A stretch of DNA of 25,000 nucleotides, taken from Owenia fusiformis (Eukaryota > Annelida > Polychaeta > Sabellida > Oweniidae). How positions within the stretch are numbered: position 1 is the first letter of the stretch; each line of letters starts with the position of its first letter. The stretch spans positions 1 to 25,000 of the forward strand of contig CAIIXF020000286.1 of the NCBI GenBank assembly GCA_903813345.2, given 5' to 3'. Below are positions 1 through 9,916 of this stretch, one piece after another. Position numbers and translations under genes: made by a program. The notes beneath the pieces are model-generated. The model was given only the letters and a program-made list of their open reading frames with translations. It ran no database searches and had not been told where the DNA came from.

Positions 1-12
1 GGGGGGGGGGGG
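1..12 (+). repeat. poly-G tract at window edge
   Basis: The window opens with a run of at least 12 G. Two other long G runs occur at 7281-7291 and 12088-12101. The tract could be a real homopolymer or an assembly-edge artefact; the sequence alone does not decide. Confidence 0.7.
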
Positions 13-540
13 TTTCAGATTTTATAAACACATTGTCTGAGATAACTAAATTGTTTTTTAACACTTATAATACAGCAGATATAATAGATAACAGAAAACA
101 TGAATTGTGAAATATAAGAGAATACACTTTGTTTAACAAAGGGCATACAGATTGTAGGTTGTATCTGTGTAATATGGAGCCTCTGTTCTCTATTGTAAAC
201 TCGATCTGAAGGTGAAACAATGTAGTAAAACCGAGTGGAAAACTCATTCATTAAAATAGTATTCCACAGAATTGATGGATTTAATTCAAAATTTGACACA
301 ATGTTTATCATAGTGTTGGGGACATTATGCCATCAAATTTATTTAAAAGAATTCATTTGCAAATTATGTTTATTGGAACTTAGAACCGTCAGTTGTAGAA
401 ATTAATCCATTAACTTTAGTAAACGGATTAATTTCCAACGGATTAGTTTTTCTCATTCCACTGAAATTGAATAATTAGGGATTAAACATTTATTTTAGCA
501 TTTTGCTCTGACATGTCTCAAGATGTTATTTACATCATTT

Positions 541-905
541 CCCGATTACTGCTCAATATTACAGAATATATGACATTTACAATGGTATGCATCATTCTAC
601 AATAGTATGCATTGATTCAATATCCCGAATCCCAATTACTGTACTGCTCAATATTCAGTGTAACTTGACATTTACAATGGTGTGCATCATTTCAACAATA
701 GTATGCATTGATTGAATATCCCAATTATTACTCAATATTATTGTATAAAATGAATTTATTGGTATGCATCACTCTACGATAGATTACATCAATTGTAGTT
801 CCCAATTACTGCTCAATATTACAGTATAAAATGACATTTACGATGGTATACATTTCTACAATAGTATGCATTAATGGAATTTCCCAATTACTGATCAATA
901 TTACA
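541..905 (+). repeat. inner array of about 82 bp repeats, unit 1
   Basis: The block beginning 'cccaattactgctcaata' and running through 'ggtatgcatcattctaca' to 'tatgcattgattgaatat' repeats about 4.5 times, starting near 541, 630, 720, 800 and 881. Spacing varies from 80 to 95 bases because of small indels. The last copy is cut short and runs into a 'gagaccaa...gatgtttatctcag' block that closes each array. Confidence 0.9.
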
Positions 906-1413
906 GTGTACAATAGAAACAAATGTAGTACTGAGACCAAACTGATGTTTATCTCAGATAATCTAGATAACAAAAAACATGAATTATAAAGTATTATGTT
1001 TCATGCGCTTTTTCTTGTATCTCTTAATGTGACATTAAATTAATGCATAAACTCTAACAAATGGATTAATATAAAACTCAGTGTGAAAGAGAAACAATGT
1101 AGTACATGTAAAACCGAGAAGAAAACTTATTAAAATTAAAACAGTAACTTTCCACAGAGTTGATGGATTTATTTCAAAATTTAACACAATGTTTATCATA
1201 GCGTTGGGGACATCATGCCATCAAATTTATTTTAAAGAATTCATTTGCAAATTATTTTTATTGGAACTTAGAACCGCCAGTTGTAGAAATTAATCCATTA
1301 ACTTTAGTAAACGGATTAGTTTTTCTCATTCCACTGAAATTGAATAATTAGGGATTAAACATTTATTTTAGCATTTTGCTCTGACATGTCTCAAGATGTT
1401 ATTTACATCGTTT

Positions 1414-1798
1414 CCCGATTACTGCTCGATATTACAGAATATACTGTATGACATTTACAATGGTATGTATCATTCTACAATAGTATGCACTGATTCAATA
1501 TCCCGAATCCCAATTACTGCTCAATATTCAGTGTAACTTGACATTTACAATGGTGTGCATCATTTCAACAATAGTATGCATTGATTGAATATCCCAATTA
1601 TTACTCAATATTATTGTATAAAATGAGAATTTAATGGTATGCATCATTCTACAATAGTTTGCATTAATTGATTTTCCCAATTACTGCTCGCTCAATATTA
1701 CAGTATAAAATGACATTTACAATGGTATGTATCATTCTATACTACAATTATATGCATTAATGGAATTTCCCAATTACTGATCAATATTACAGTGTAAA
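1414..1798 (+). repeat. inner array of about 82 bp repeats, unit 2
   Basis: This array corresponds copy by copy to the one at 541-905. It keeps the same order of variant copies, including the second copy with 'cccgaatcccaatta' and 'ggtgtgcatcatttcaa'. Preserved copy order means the whole unit, not the 82 bp repeat alone, was duplicated most recently. Confidence 0.9.
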
Positions 1799-2205
1799 AT
1801 AAAAACAAATGTATTACTGAGACCAATCTGATGTTTATCTCAGATAATCTAGATAACATAGAACATGAATTATGAAGTATTATATTTCAACCGAGAGGAA
1901 AACTGATTAAAATTAAAACAGTAACTTTCCACAGAGGTGATGGATTTATTTCAAAATTTAACACAATGTTTATCATAGCGTTTGGGACATTATGCCATCA
2001 AATTTATTTTAAAGAATTCATTTGCAAATTATTTTTATTGGAACTTAGAACCGTCAGTTGTAGGAATTAATCCATTAACTTTAGTAAACGGATTAGTTTC
2101 CAACGGATTAGTTTTTCTCATTCAACTGAAATTAAATAATTAGGGATTAAACATTTATTTTAGCATTTTGCTCTGACATGTCTCAAGATGTTATTTACAT
2201 CATTT

Positions 2206-2578
2206 CCCGATTACTGCTCAATATTACAGAATATATGACATTTACAATGGTATGCATCATTCTACAATAGTATGCATTGATTCAATATCCCGAATCCCAA
2301 TTACTGCTCAATATTCAGTGTAACTTGACATTTACAATGGTGTGCATCATTTCAACAATAGTATGCATTGATTGAATATCCCAATTATAACTCAATATTA
2401 TTGTATAAAATTACATTTTAATGGTATGGATCATTCCACAATAGTTTGCATTAATTGATTTTCCCAATTACTGCTCAATATTACAGTATAAAATGACATT
2501 TACAATGGTATGCATCATTCTACAATAATATGCATTAATGGAATTTCCCAATTACTGATCAATATTACAGTGTAAAAT
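2206..2578 (+). repeat. inner array of about 82 bp repeats, unit 3
   Basis: Third copy of the array with the same variant order. It is closer to unit 2 than to unit 1 around the 'ttaattgattttcccaatta' junction and in the closing block (both have 'gtaaaataaaaacaaatg'). Confidence 0.9.
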
Positions 2579-3095
2579 AAAAACAAATGTATTACTGAGA
2601 CCAATCTGATGTTTATCTCAGATAATCTAGATAACATAGAACATGAATTATGAAGTATTAAGCTCCATGCAATTTACTTGCATCTCTAAATGCGCCAATG
2701 AGATGTGTTATAAACTCTAACAAACGGATTAATTATCAATGTATATTTGTCATGGTGAAATTCTAATCTAGTGTTTATCTCTGATATTTTAGACAAATTG
2801 TTTGAGATTACTAAACTGTTTTTAACATTAAATAGCTTTTCTTTCAGGTGTCAACAATCTGCAGAGTAAAACCGATCGAGAGGAAAACTCAATAATTAAA
2901 AAATAACTTTCCATGGAGTTGATCAATTAAATTCAAAATCTAACACAATGATAATCATAGCATTAGGGACATTATACAATTAAATGTATATAAAAAATTA
3001 ACTCAAAAATTATTTTTAAGGAAATAAGAACCCTCGGTTGTAGAAAATTAATCCATTCACTCTAACAAACGGATTAATTATCAATGTAAACAAGT

Positions 3096-3810
3096 CATCA
3101 ATCATTAATAAGCCAGATAAGTTACAGAAATAAGATGTGATGACGTCATTTCGTATAGTTAGCGTATCTCTTGTTTTTAGAACTCTGATTTAATAGTATA
3201 TCCTGATATATGCTAGAAGAAGCTGTTGTTCATAGAATCGGCTAGTATATCCTTTCTGTAGATATGATAGAGTGGTAGACAAACTATATGTTAGCCTTGA
3301 TATATAACACAGCTTATATTAGTTCATATTTAGTAGAGTGGCAAATAGTACTAACTATACTAGTTATCCGCCAAATATCTTGATATAGCATGTGTCTATA
3401 CAACACGGGAGATACGGGAGATATTTCACACTATGACAGTTGATATTAGAGCATAGTTAACAGGATATTCTATTACTATATAGCCTTTTTTGCACAGTGA
3501 TATAGGCCACCAATTAGGCAAGTTGTCATTAGACAGTGTAATATTCCTCAAAAAGAAAATTCTAGAGATAAAGGAATGGGTACCATTTACACAGATTTGA
3601 GAAATTATTCGCATCGTACACGAAACCTATGTAAAACAGCATTTACACTGTATATTATTCAAAAGCATTCGTAATCAAGGATTCAATACCCTCTGAAGAT
3701 TGTTAAATAAATTACATGGGTGATATTTGAAAAATATATTTTGGGATTGTATGGTGCATCTTGTAGTCAATAAAATGTTTTAAAGTGTATTTTAGATAAA
3801 AAAAAAAAAC
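3096..3810 (+). other. non-coding stretch ending in AATAAA plus A12 (possible retroposed transcript)
   Basis: About 700 bases outside the satellite with no convincing reading frame. A perfect TGACGTCA (CRE-like) palindrome is at 3141-3148. Near the end, AATAAA at 3769-3774 is followed 24 bases later by a run of 12 A (3798-3809). That spacing is what a reverse-transcribed polyadenylated RNA leaves behind. No target-site duplication was found by eye, so a genuine gene 3' end or chance A-run remains possible. Confidence 0.35.
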
Positions 3811-3994
3811 ACAAGCGAAATGCATGAAGAAACTCCCCCGATTCATTCTGCAAACAACTCATGGTTCTTTGATCAGTTTGGAGTCTGGCCTAGAAAATGG
3901 GGACTTTTAAGATAATTTTAGCTCGAATTTAGTCATACAGAGTGGACAAATACGTCAAAATTTGACACCAAACTCAATACAGAACACCTGATAC

Positions 3995-4661
3995 ACTCCC
4001 CTCCATAAGCTTGGCAACGTTAGCTCCCTCATTGAACTACGTTTGAATTTTATTTTCATAACCTGTGAAAATAATATTTTTGGGAATGTTACTTGACTTC
4101 ACTTCCAATGCCTCCAAATTTTCCCATTCTTTCCTCAATTACAATAGGTCGAAAATTAATGATACGTTTGATGAATTTTTGAAACTCGTCATTCCATGTA
4201 AAGCAATGGGAAATAGTGGGTTCGGTGCAACTCTTAATTCAGGATTCATCCGGTAAAATATTCACCAAAAATGTTTTTTTATGTAGAAAATTGAATTGTC
4301 TAACTTTTTTGTACGCTAAGTGTTCAGTTTACTTTGTGAAAACTAAGTTACTGAGCTCCAAAGCCATTTTTGAAAATCATTTTTCGCCTCCTATGTTATT
4401 TCTATAGGAGGACTTTTTTGAAAAAAAACCTATAACTTTTTTAAACCTGAAGAAACGTTTCAATTCTTTATTAAATAAAGTCAGCAAATTAAATTGACTA
4501 CCTTACTTGAATTTCGAGGCATTTGAAATGAAGTCAAATTACAATTCCATCAATATTTTAAGTATTTTCCTCGCAAGTTATGTAAATAAAATGTCAAACA
4601 TAAAGAGGCTAACACGTAGTTCAATGAGGGAGCTAAGGTTGCCAATCCTTTGGAGGGGAGT
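3995..4661. mobile_element. MITE with long terminal inverted repeats
   Basis: Left end 'actcccctcc' (from 3995) and right end 'ggaggggagt' (to 4661) are the outer parts of terminal inverted repeats. Both contain 'tagctccctcattgaacta' or its complement. The inverted match continues inward, with a roughly 20-base gap, through a 'cataacctg/cataacttg' block to a 'tgacttcacttccaatgcct'-like block, so each arm is about 150 bases. The element is about 667 bases and has no transposase frame. An imperfect hairpin 'cctcctat...ataggagg' lies at 4386-4410. A TA lies next to both ends, which would suit a Tc1/mariner-type insertion, but one base of asymmetry leaves the family unassigned. Confidence 0.8.
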
Positions 4662-4924
4662 TAAACCCTTTTGATTTTAAAGATAATCATGTTTTTGTAA
4701 CATACTTGGAATATGGGCTTTATTGCTCTAGAACTGTTATGCAGGGGCCTTTTGAAGATTGATAAATTAACATGGAGCTCAATGTAAATGTGCAAAATCT
4801 TTGAAGCCTGCTATTATGAAACTGGGGCCACTTTTCAACACCTCTTCGTTAGATATCAAAACTATATGTATTAATGAATCTTTGGTTAGAAAATGGTGCT
4901 TAATATATAGCAAGTGCATTTTAA
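4662..4924. other. unassigned AT-rich spacer
   Basis: No gene, repeat match within the window, or regulatory motif is evident here. Confidence 0.5.
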
Positions 4925-5310
4925 CAGCTAACTGGCCCTACTATAGGTCCTCCAGAACTTAGAGAATGCTCAAAATTTTCTGGTGATCGTCACGTTCTGC
5001 AATAAGAACGAGTGACAACGGACTTAAGACGACATGGACGCACTGGGGACACGCTACGAACGGAAGTGTCGTACTTCAATCCTACTAGGGACGTATTACG
5101 ACGTTGTGTAGTCAGGCGTAAATTGCAGCCGTGAGTACCCGAATCAGGAAAATAGGGAATTATAAATGCGTTCTGCATGGATTAGGGACACGATGTTTAC
5201 TATTTTAGAACGAGTTCAACCGTATGGAAATTTGGTGGATAATTCAGTAACATTTTCAATTTTCAACTGGTTTAAACTGATTAAGGACGTAATTGGACTG
5301 CTTGGATACG
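4925..5310 (-). repeat. fragment of the fold-back element family (inverted relative to 13880-14130)
   Basis: Read on the minus strand this stretch follows the central part of the element at 13457-14730. Shared blocks include the 'ggtcctccagaacttaga' region, 'gagtgacaacg', 'cgtacttcaatcctacta' followed by 'ggacgt', and a 'ttaatcagttta' block. Both copies show the same odd texture of closely spaced acgttc/gttcgt/acgtcc words. The long terminal arms are absent, so this is a truncated copy. It has no convincing coding frame; the 62-codon frame at 4990-5178 is in repeat sequence. Confidence 0.75.
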
Positions 5311-5442
5311 TTGTATAGACGAGACAAACGCACGCTTTAACCCGATCTAAACATTTTTTCTAATTTTTTTTTTTATTTAAGCAATATTTCCTTGGCTGTG
5401 TCCATTTAGACATTAATAGCCAAATTTTTACATGATATTAAT
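5311..5442. other. spacer outside left arm, with a possible target-duplication-like word
   Basis: AT-rich spacer with a long T run near 5362-5382. 'ttaatagccaaatt' at 5413-5426 matches 'ttaataggcaaatt' at 11979-11992, just outside the opposite arm, at 13 of 14 positions. Confidence 0.45.
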
Positions 5443-5934
5443 AACAGGATCTTAAGAGGTTCTGGACAAATCATTTGATTCTGGACTTGTCATATTTTAT
5501 TTTCAACGAAATCACATCCAAGGGTTGAATTTTTATTAGCTATTTAGAGAGTGAGTCCTGCCTAGTATTAATTTCAATAAAAAAAAGTTAAAATAGAACC
5601 CTATTTGAGAGTGCGTTTTTTAATGAAATATTATCCAGCAAGTATTTAAATGAAACGGTCGTATTTAAATACAAATCATAACATGATATTTTTATTTTTC
5701 ATGAAACATTTTTCAATGAAATTCAATTGAAGGGTCAAGATAAAACGAGCTAATTTAGGTGAAAACCCTTACATGATGATGTGTTTTCATAACTTCTTTC
5801 ATAAAATTCCATCAAGGGGTGAAGATAAAATGATCGAATTTAAGTGATTTAAGGATCACGAGAATATGTTTTCTTTGATATTTTCTATGAAATCCCATCC
5901 AATGGTCAAGGTAAAATTTTGATTTTGATTTGGT

Positions 5935-6017
5935 CACGTGTTCGAAAGATCCATATAAGGCCCATAGAACCATATAGGAACGTCATTTTGAATGTCACGT
6001 GATAGATCCATATAAGG
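5935..6017 (+). promoter_or_regulatory. paired CACGTG and CArG-box sites (left arm)
   Basis: CACGTG occurs at 5935-5940 and 5996-6001. Each is followed within about 15 bases by CCATATAAGG (5951-5960 and 6008-6017), a perfect CC(A/T)6GG match to the serum response factor site. The two pairs are a tandem duplication of about 57-61 bases. Function is inferred from motif only. Confidence 0.4.
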
Positions 6018-6126
6018 CTTTTAGAACCATTTATGGAAAGATGAGGGGAAGCCCCTGACACCTGTTTCACGATTTTTATGCACTTCATTATTGTACCGAA
6101 GTTTGCCGATTCGATTCGTCGTATTT

Positions 6127-6317
6127 CGGAATCCTGGTGACAATTTTATACTCCATTGGAGTATTTTTGACCTACTTCTTATGACGGAAATTCCCGAACC
6201 TTGTTCGGATTAATCCGGATTTTCTGACCTACCTTATCTACCGAGATTTCACGAGTTAACATTCGTCTCATTCCGGAATCCTGGTGACAATTTTATACTC
6301 CATTGGAGTATTTTTGA
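6127..6317 (+). repeat. 147-base-spaced direct repeat with a 17-base palindrome
   Basis: A 44-base block starting 'cggaatcctggtgaca' occurs at 6127-6170 and again at 6274-6317. Each copy contains the palindrome ATACTCCATTGGAGTAT. The same pair is present in the right arm at about 11049-11092 and 11196-11239. Confidence 0.9.
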
Positions 6318-6370
6318 TCAACTTTTTCTGGATTTTGCCCTACTTATTATATCTTGACAACAAGCAAATC

Positions 6371-6456
6371 AAAAAGTTCGACATGAACGGGTCTCGATCA
6401 ACTAACCTAGACTATGGAAGCCAGGCACGCTAACCATTAGACCAACGAGCTACCGA
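6371..6456 (-). ncRNA. tRNA-like module (left arm), possible Pol III unit
   Basis: On the minus strand 'agctcgttggtcta' matches the 5' and D-arm of eukaryotic tRNA-Pro almost exactly. About 45 bases further, 'gatcgagac' fits the B-box consensus GWTCRANNC, and a T5 run (AAAAA at 6371-6375 on the plus strand) follows as a possible Pol III terminator. The A box has a mismatch and the acceptor stem does not close. This is therefore a tRNA-derived relic or SINE-head-like module rather than a functional tRNA gene. Confidence 0.5.
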
Positions 6457-6552
6457 TATGAAAGAACAAAAGTATTATATATTTATACCGAGCGTCAATT
6501 CAAAATGATCCTCACTTTTGTCTCCACTTAAATACGACTCGTCAGTTGTATC

Positions 6553-6628
6553 CAGAATAGTAGAACGCCTATGGCGCTAGTTAATAACCAAGTCCCAGGT
6601 GAGTGGTTCGTATCCCTCCGTGATATAC
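6553..6628 (+). ncRNA. second tRNA-like module (left arm), divergent
   Basis: A weaker tRNA-like stretch: 'tggcgctagtt' near 6573 resembles an A box with one mismatch, and 'ggttcgtatcc' at 6605-6615 resembles a T-arm/B box with one mismatch. It is oriented away from the first module, about 100 bases distant. It could be the decayed head of a second SINE. Confidence 0.3.
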
Positions 6629-6725
6629 TATTTTTGTTTTATTAAATACGACAGAAAGGAGCAAGGTGTACGTTGAAAACAAGACGTTAGTTTGTTTCAA
6701 AACAGTTTGGAAACATTAATCTCTG

Positions 6726-7004
6726 GAACATTATTTTTTCAACACTGATACAAATTTCCCTGACATTTCCCTGACATGTCTACCGTTTCAAAATTCCCGG
6801 TCATCTTTGGCCCTTTTGACCTAATTTTAAAATTACCTGACATTTCCAGCACTTGGAAAATCAAGTCAATTTCCCTGACATTTCCATGTGTGTACGAACC
6901 CTGGAAATATCCCACTGGCTCGCCCTATGTTTCGCTAGCACAGATTGGATTGACAAGTGTTTCAAAATGGTGGACGAAGTGTTTGATTAGATAATTTACA
7001 TATT
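6726..7004. repeat. inner flank with 'ccctgacatttcc' repeats
   Basis: 'ttccctgacatttcc'-type words recur at about 6756-6780, 6836-6850 and 6870-6888, ending in 'tgtacgaaccctgg' near 6892-6905. Read in reverse (ggttcgtaca...ggaaatgtcaggg) this resembles a widely seen invertebrate and fish repeat type with 'gggttcgtac' ends. That comparison is from memory. The 72-codon frame at 6776-6994 crosses these repeats and is probably not a gene. Confidence 0.4.
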
Positions 7005-7567
7005 AAGCTTCTTAAAGGGGCAACAAGGCCTGTACATAGAAAATTCGAAATTTTTTACATTTTCTGAATTTTTAGGGCAACATTTGGCTTTAACATCTTT
7101 TTTTATACATTTTTTCTTAAAATGTATGGATAAACAATAAAATTTCAGCATTAAGCAGTGCAAATTCAGTTCAAAGCTTCTATAAAGGGAGTCCAACTTA
7201 TAGATTTTGAAAATCCGACTCGTTTAAAGAAGAATATCAGCAGCTTAAATCACGCCTTGTGATCATACAAAATGGATGGAGGGGGGGGGGGTAGGCGATT
7301 TCTGCAAGAAAACTCAACAAATTTGGAAGATTTATTTTTTTCAAGATAAAATTTACAACTGAATTGCCAAATGAATAGGCGCAGTGCATGGCAAAATATG
7401 TAAGGTCTTCTAGTATTTTTTGAACTGATACGCTTCTAAGATATGAGATCTATTATAAAAGGCGCATCATCATCATCATCATCAACGTGCAAAAGTCAAT
7501 GTTTTTGCTATAAATCAGGCAACAATGGTCTACACGACCTGTAATAAATAGGTATGAGGGGCGTTAT
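7005..7567. other. core sequence with G11 run and (CAT)n microsatellite
   Basis: AT-rich. 'ttaaaggggcaac' at 7011 resembles a TTAA-type MITE end, but no partner end was found. A run of 11 G is at 7281-7291 and a (CAT)n microsatellite at 7465-7484. No supported gene. Confidence 0.5.
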
Positions 7568-8363
7568 TAGAGAATTTTCGTTATAAGTTTTTTTAAAACT
7601 TATACGTATACTTATACTTATAAACCCAATAAACAAGGTGTTTCATAATTTCCTAATTCGTCGGGAAATATCTCCTAGGACGGTAATAAAAAGGGCCAAT
7701 GGCATACCATCCGTACCCCCTTGATGTAAAGCATGTTTAGTTGTGTCATATGTATTTTCTAGAATCAAATAGGCTGATATAGCACACGGGTTTTACAGAT
7801 TTATCTACTCTCAAATATATTTTTTGTAGATGATCGTTTTGAATCACCTTGTAGAAATAACGAAGGGAGAATTAGTTCAGCTAATGAATGAGTCGAGCTA
7901 TTTGATTGGATACTATGCCTATTCAGCCGATTAATTTTAATAAGCCATTCTGGTCAGTAGGTCCACACATATACTATGCGGAGATCCAACTCTGTAAGTT
8001 TATAATCTGCGTATAAAGGCCCTTTTATACGTAAAAACTTAAAAATTGACCTTATAATTTCATGAGAACTTTGAAATGATCGACTCGTTCGTGTGGTGAT
8101 TCACTTTAAAGGGTCTTGTTTATCGTACACTACAAGGACCCGTCAACTAGAATTTAGTTTATCGTGTTCATAATTGACACTAGCAAAGGACATTGTATTC
8201 GCAGTCCCTAGTTGATGATGAAGCTTGACTATATCGGGAATAGTTATGCCCCACTTGGTACAGATTATGAAAATCAATTTGAATTGATTTTAGTTCGACA
8301 AGACCCTTTAAACTATAAGTATACGTATAAGTTTTTGAAACAACTTATAACGAAAATTCTCTA
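7568..8363. mobile_element. MITE of about 796 bases with TTAT flanks
   Basis: The left end, 'tagagaattttcgttataag' from 7568, is matched in reverse complement at 8344-8363. The inverted match continues inward through 'aacttatacgtatac' on both sides, for about 55 bases with a small gap. TTAT flanks both ends (7564-7567 and 8364-8367), which would be a 4-base target duplication. There is no transposase frame. A smaller element at 8110-8307 is inserted near its right end. Confidence 0.75.
8106..8311. mobile_element. nested TTAA-flanked MITE
   Basis: Terminal inverted repeats AGGGTCTTGT (8110-8119) and ACAAGACCCT (8298-8307) are each flanked by TTAA (8106-8109, 8308-8311). TTAA target sites are characteristic of piggyBac and Kolobok superfamilies, and AGGG starts are seen in Kolobok-type ends. 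At 198 bases it is non-autonomous. Confidence 0.6.
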
Positions 8364-8367
8364 TTAT

Positions 8368-8990
8368 CACAACACTGACATTGCTCACTTTTTAAAGTTG
8401 TTTCAAAGCGTTATATGTAAATGGGCGTGTGGAAGGCCCGTGGGTGGCAATAAAATAACTCGAACTTCAAATTAAAAAATATATAAAATAGTATATTTCA
8501 AACTTCAATGTTTAAAATACAATGCTCTGTAATGTACAACATGAACTCTTACAGCAACTACTGACAAACCAACACCCAATGCAAACTCAGCTACATGTGA
8601 GTGAGAAAGACCATATAGGGGAACAATAGATATATAAAACTGACACAGTTTGCATAGTTGAATAACTCAAGGTGAAAAGTGAACATGGTATTAAAAGAGT
8701 AAAACTGCAAACAACCTACTTAGGGACCTGTTATATTGAGATGAATAGGGATTGATTAATATGAACAGTAATAATATAAAATGTGAAAATGACCATGTTA
8801 CATATACAAAAAATAACCCCATTGTTACAAAATCACAAAAAGTGAAATATCTATTCTTGTATTGCATTTTCGTTCACTGGACATATTTTAATTGCATTGC
8901 TATTAGATACATTTTAAGGGTGATATGAAAATTGAACCACGAAAACAGATGTACTTTAAGTTAAAGGGAACTTTCTACCATACCCGCCAT
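8368..8990. other. AT-rich core sequence without recognised features
   Basis: No gene, clear repeat or motif is supported. A short frame at 8212-8475 runs from the nested MITE into this region and is most likely chance. Confidence 0.5.
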
Positions 8991-9880
8991 GCTATCTGAC
9001 CCGAACGAGCCACCTTGTGGTGAGATTGGTAACTACCTGCTCGCATCTGCGTTATTACGCAGAGACATAAACGTATACACAAAGAAACGATAGGAGATAA
9101 CCTATTTTATCTCTGTATACATTTTAACTTTAATACATCGTTGAATCGAATTTGTCCAAAGGTCTTGAAACGTAAAATACCTAAATATTTATCTTAGACC
9201 TTGGGATGACCTTGTACAAGAAACATTAATGTTGACCTCGGTTCATCTAATCATAATTCGCCAAGGGCCATGGTATCATCAAACGCCAAATACCTAGACA
9301 TTGATCGTTTACTTGGATTTAAATAAGGAGTATGATTTTAAAATTGGCTAGGTCGTGGTTAAGCAACAATAGTATGTTCGAAATACCGCTGTGTAATGCC
9401 TGGATCACATTTGCTGCGAGTATTTTGTTCAAAATTGAATACATTTCTGAACACAATACTCAATCGGCCGGGCGCCGTAGTGAAAATCGGAGCAAATGTG
9501 ACCAAGACATAAAACAATTGAATAATACTGTATCAGTTTCACATTTACAGCGGTCAAAAGCATTTACAAAAAAACCGCCAGAGTTGGCAATCATATAAAA
9601 TGAAACCAATCCCGCTGTGATTCATAGAAATAACTAATTTACTGCATTGAGTTCAATGTTATAACCATGTCGATTTACATGAGTGTCCGATTCATTGTAC
9701 CAAATTTAAACCTTGACTGTTCTCCAGAAAGCAATAAGCTGACATATATCATATTTTACATTTTAATACAACTGAAAAGATAATAAATGTTTTAATATAA
9801 AGTTGACGTAGTTATAAATGTTTTCAGCGTAAAATCAAAGCACAACCATATAATTAAAAACATTACGCTGGGATTCCAAC
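8991..9880. other. core sequence with one small hairpin
   Basis: A perfect 7-bp-stem hairpin 'tctgcgttattacgcaga' is at 9046-9063. The 88-codon frame at 9332-9598 has no recognisable motif. No supported gene. Confidence 0.5.
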
Positions 9881-9911
9881 TGGATACAACTGACGAGTTG
9901 TATTTAGGTGG
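9881..9911 (+). repeat. extra copy of a 31-base arm motif
   Basis: 'tggatacaactgacgag' followed by a 'gtattta.gtgg' block matches the arm segments at 10817-10847 (plus) and 6524-6554 (minus) with two differences. It sits six bases before the open frame at 9917. Confidence 0.8.
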
Positions 9912-9916
9912 CCTAA

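Larger units (their letters stand above)
13..3095. repeat. higher-order satellite (about 0.8-1.0 kb units)
   Basis: Four related units follow one another. An anchor segment ('aacacaatgtttatcatag' and variants) recurs at about 301, 1189, 1966 and 2948, giving spacings of 888, 777 and 982 bases. Each unit has a left part (a 'tttccacagagttgatgga'-type block, then 'aattaatccatt' and 'acggatta' blocks). The first three also carry an inner array of about 82 bp repeats. The unit 2 to 3 junction is shortened because about 150-200 bases containing the 'aaactctaacaaa' block are missing. The fourth unit is the most diverged and lacks the inner array. No coding potential is seen; short frames such as that at 15-311 on the minus strand lie within the repeat. 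The family is not recognised. Confidence 0.93.
5443..6725 (+). repeat. left arm of the long inverted repeat
   Basis: This arm is 1283 bases and pairs with 10646-11979. It lacks 59 bases present in the right arm (11753-11811). Identical 60-codon frames appear in both arms (5906-6088 minus, 11283-11465 plus). They are a consequence of the repeat rather than evidence of a gene. Confidence 0.95.

Noticed and set aside
15-311. 98-codon minus-strand frame
   Set aside because: It lies within the satellite unit, has unbiased AT-rich composition, and the equivalent frame is not preserved in the other units.
13-3095. 82 bp arrays as a CRISPR array
   Set aside because: The repeats are contiguous with no unique spacers, and the context is eukaryotic satellite.
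5906-6088. 60-codon frame identical to one at 11283-11465
   Set aside because: The identity comes from the inverted arms; the frame is short and overlaps the CArG/CACGTG duplication, with no protein-like features.
6776-6994. 72-codon plus-strand frame
   Set aside because: It translates the 'ccctgacatttcc' repeat segment.
7465-7484. (CAT)n run as a CRISPR-like or coding histidine repeat
   Set aside because: It is a simple microsatellite with no spacers and no surrounding frame.
9332-9598. 88-codon plus-strand frame in the core
   Set aside because: No motif, no second copy and ordinary chance length for this amount of sequence.
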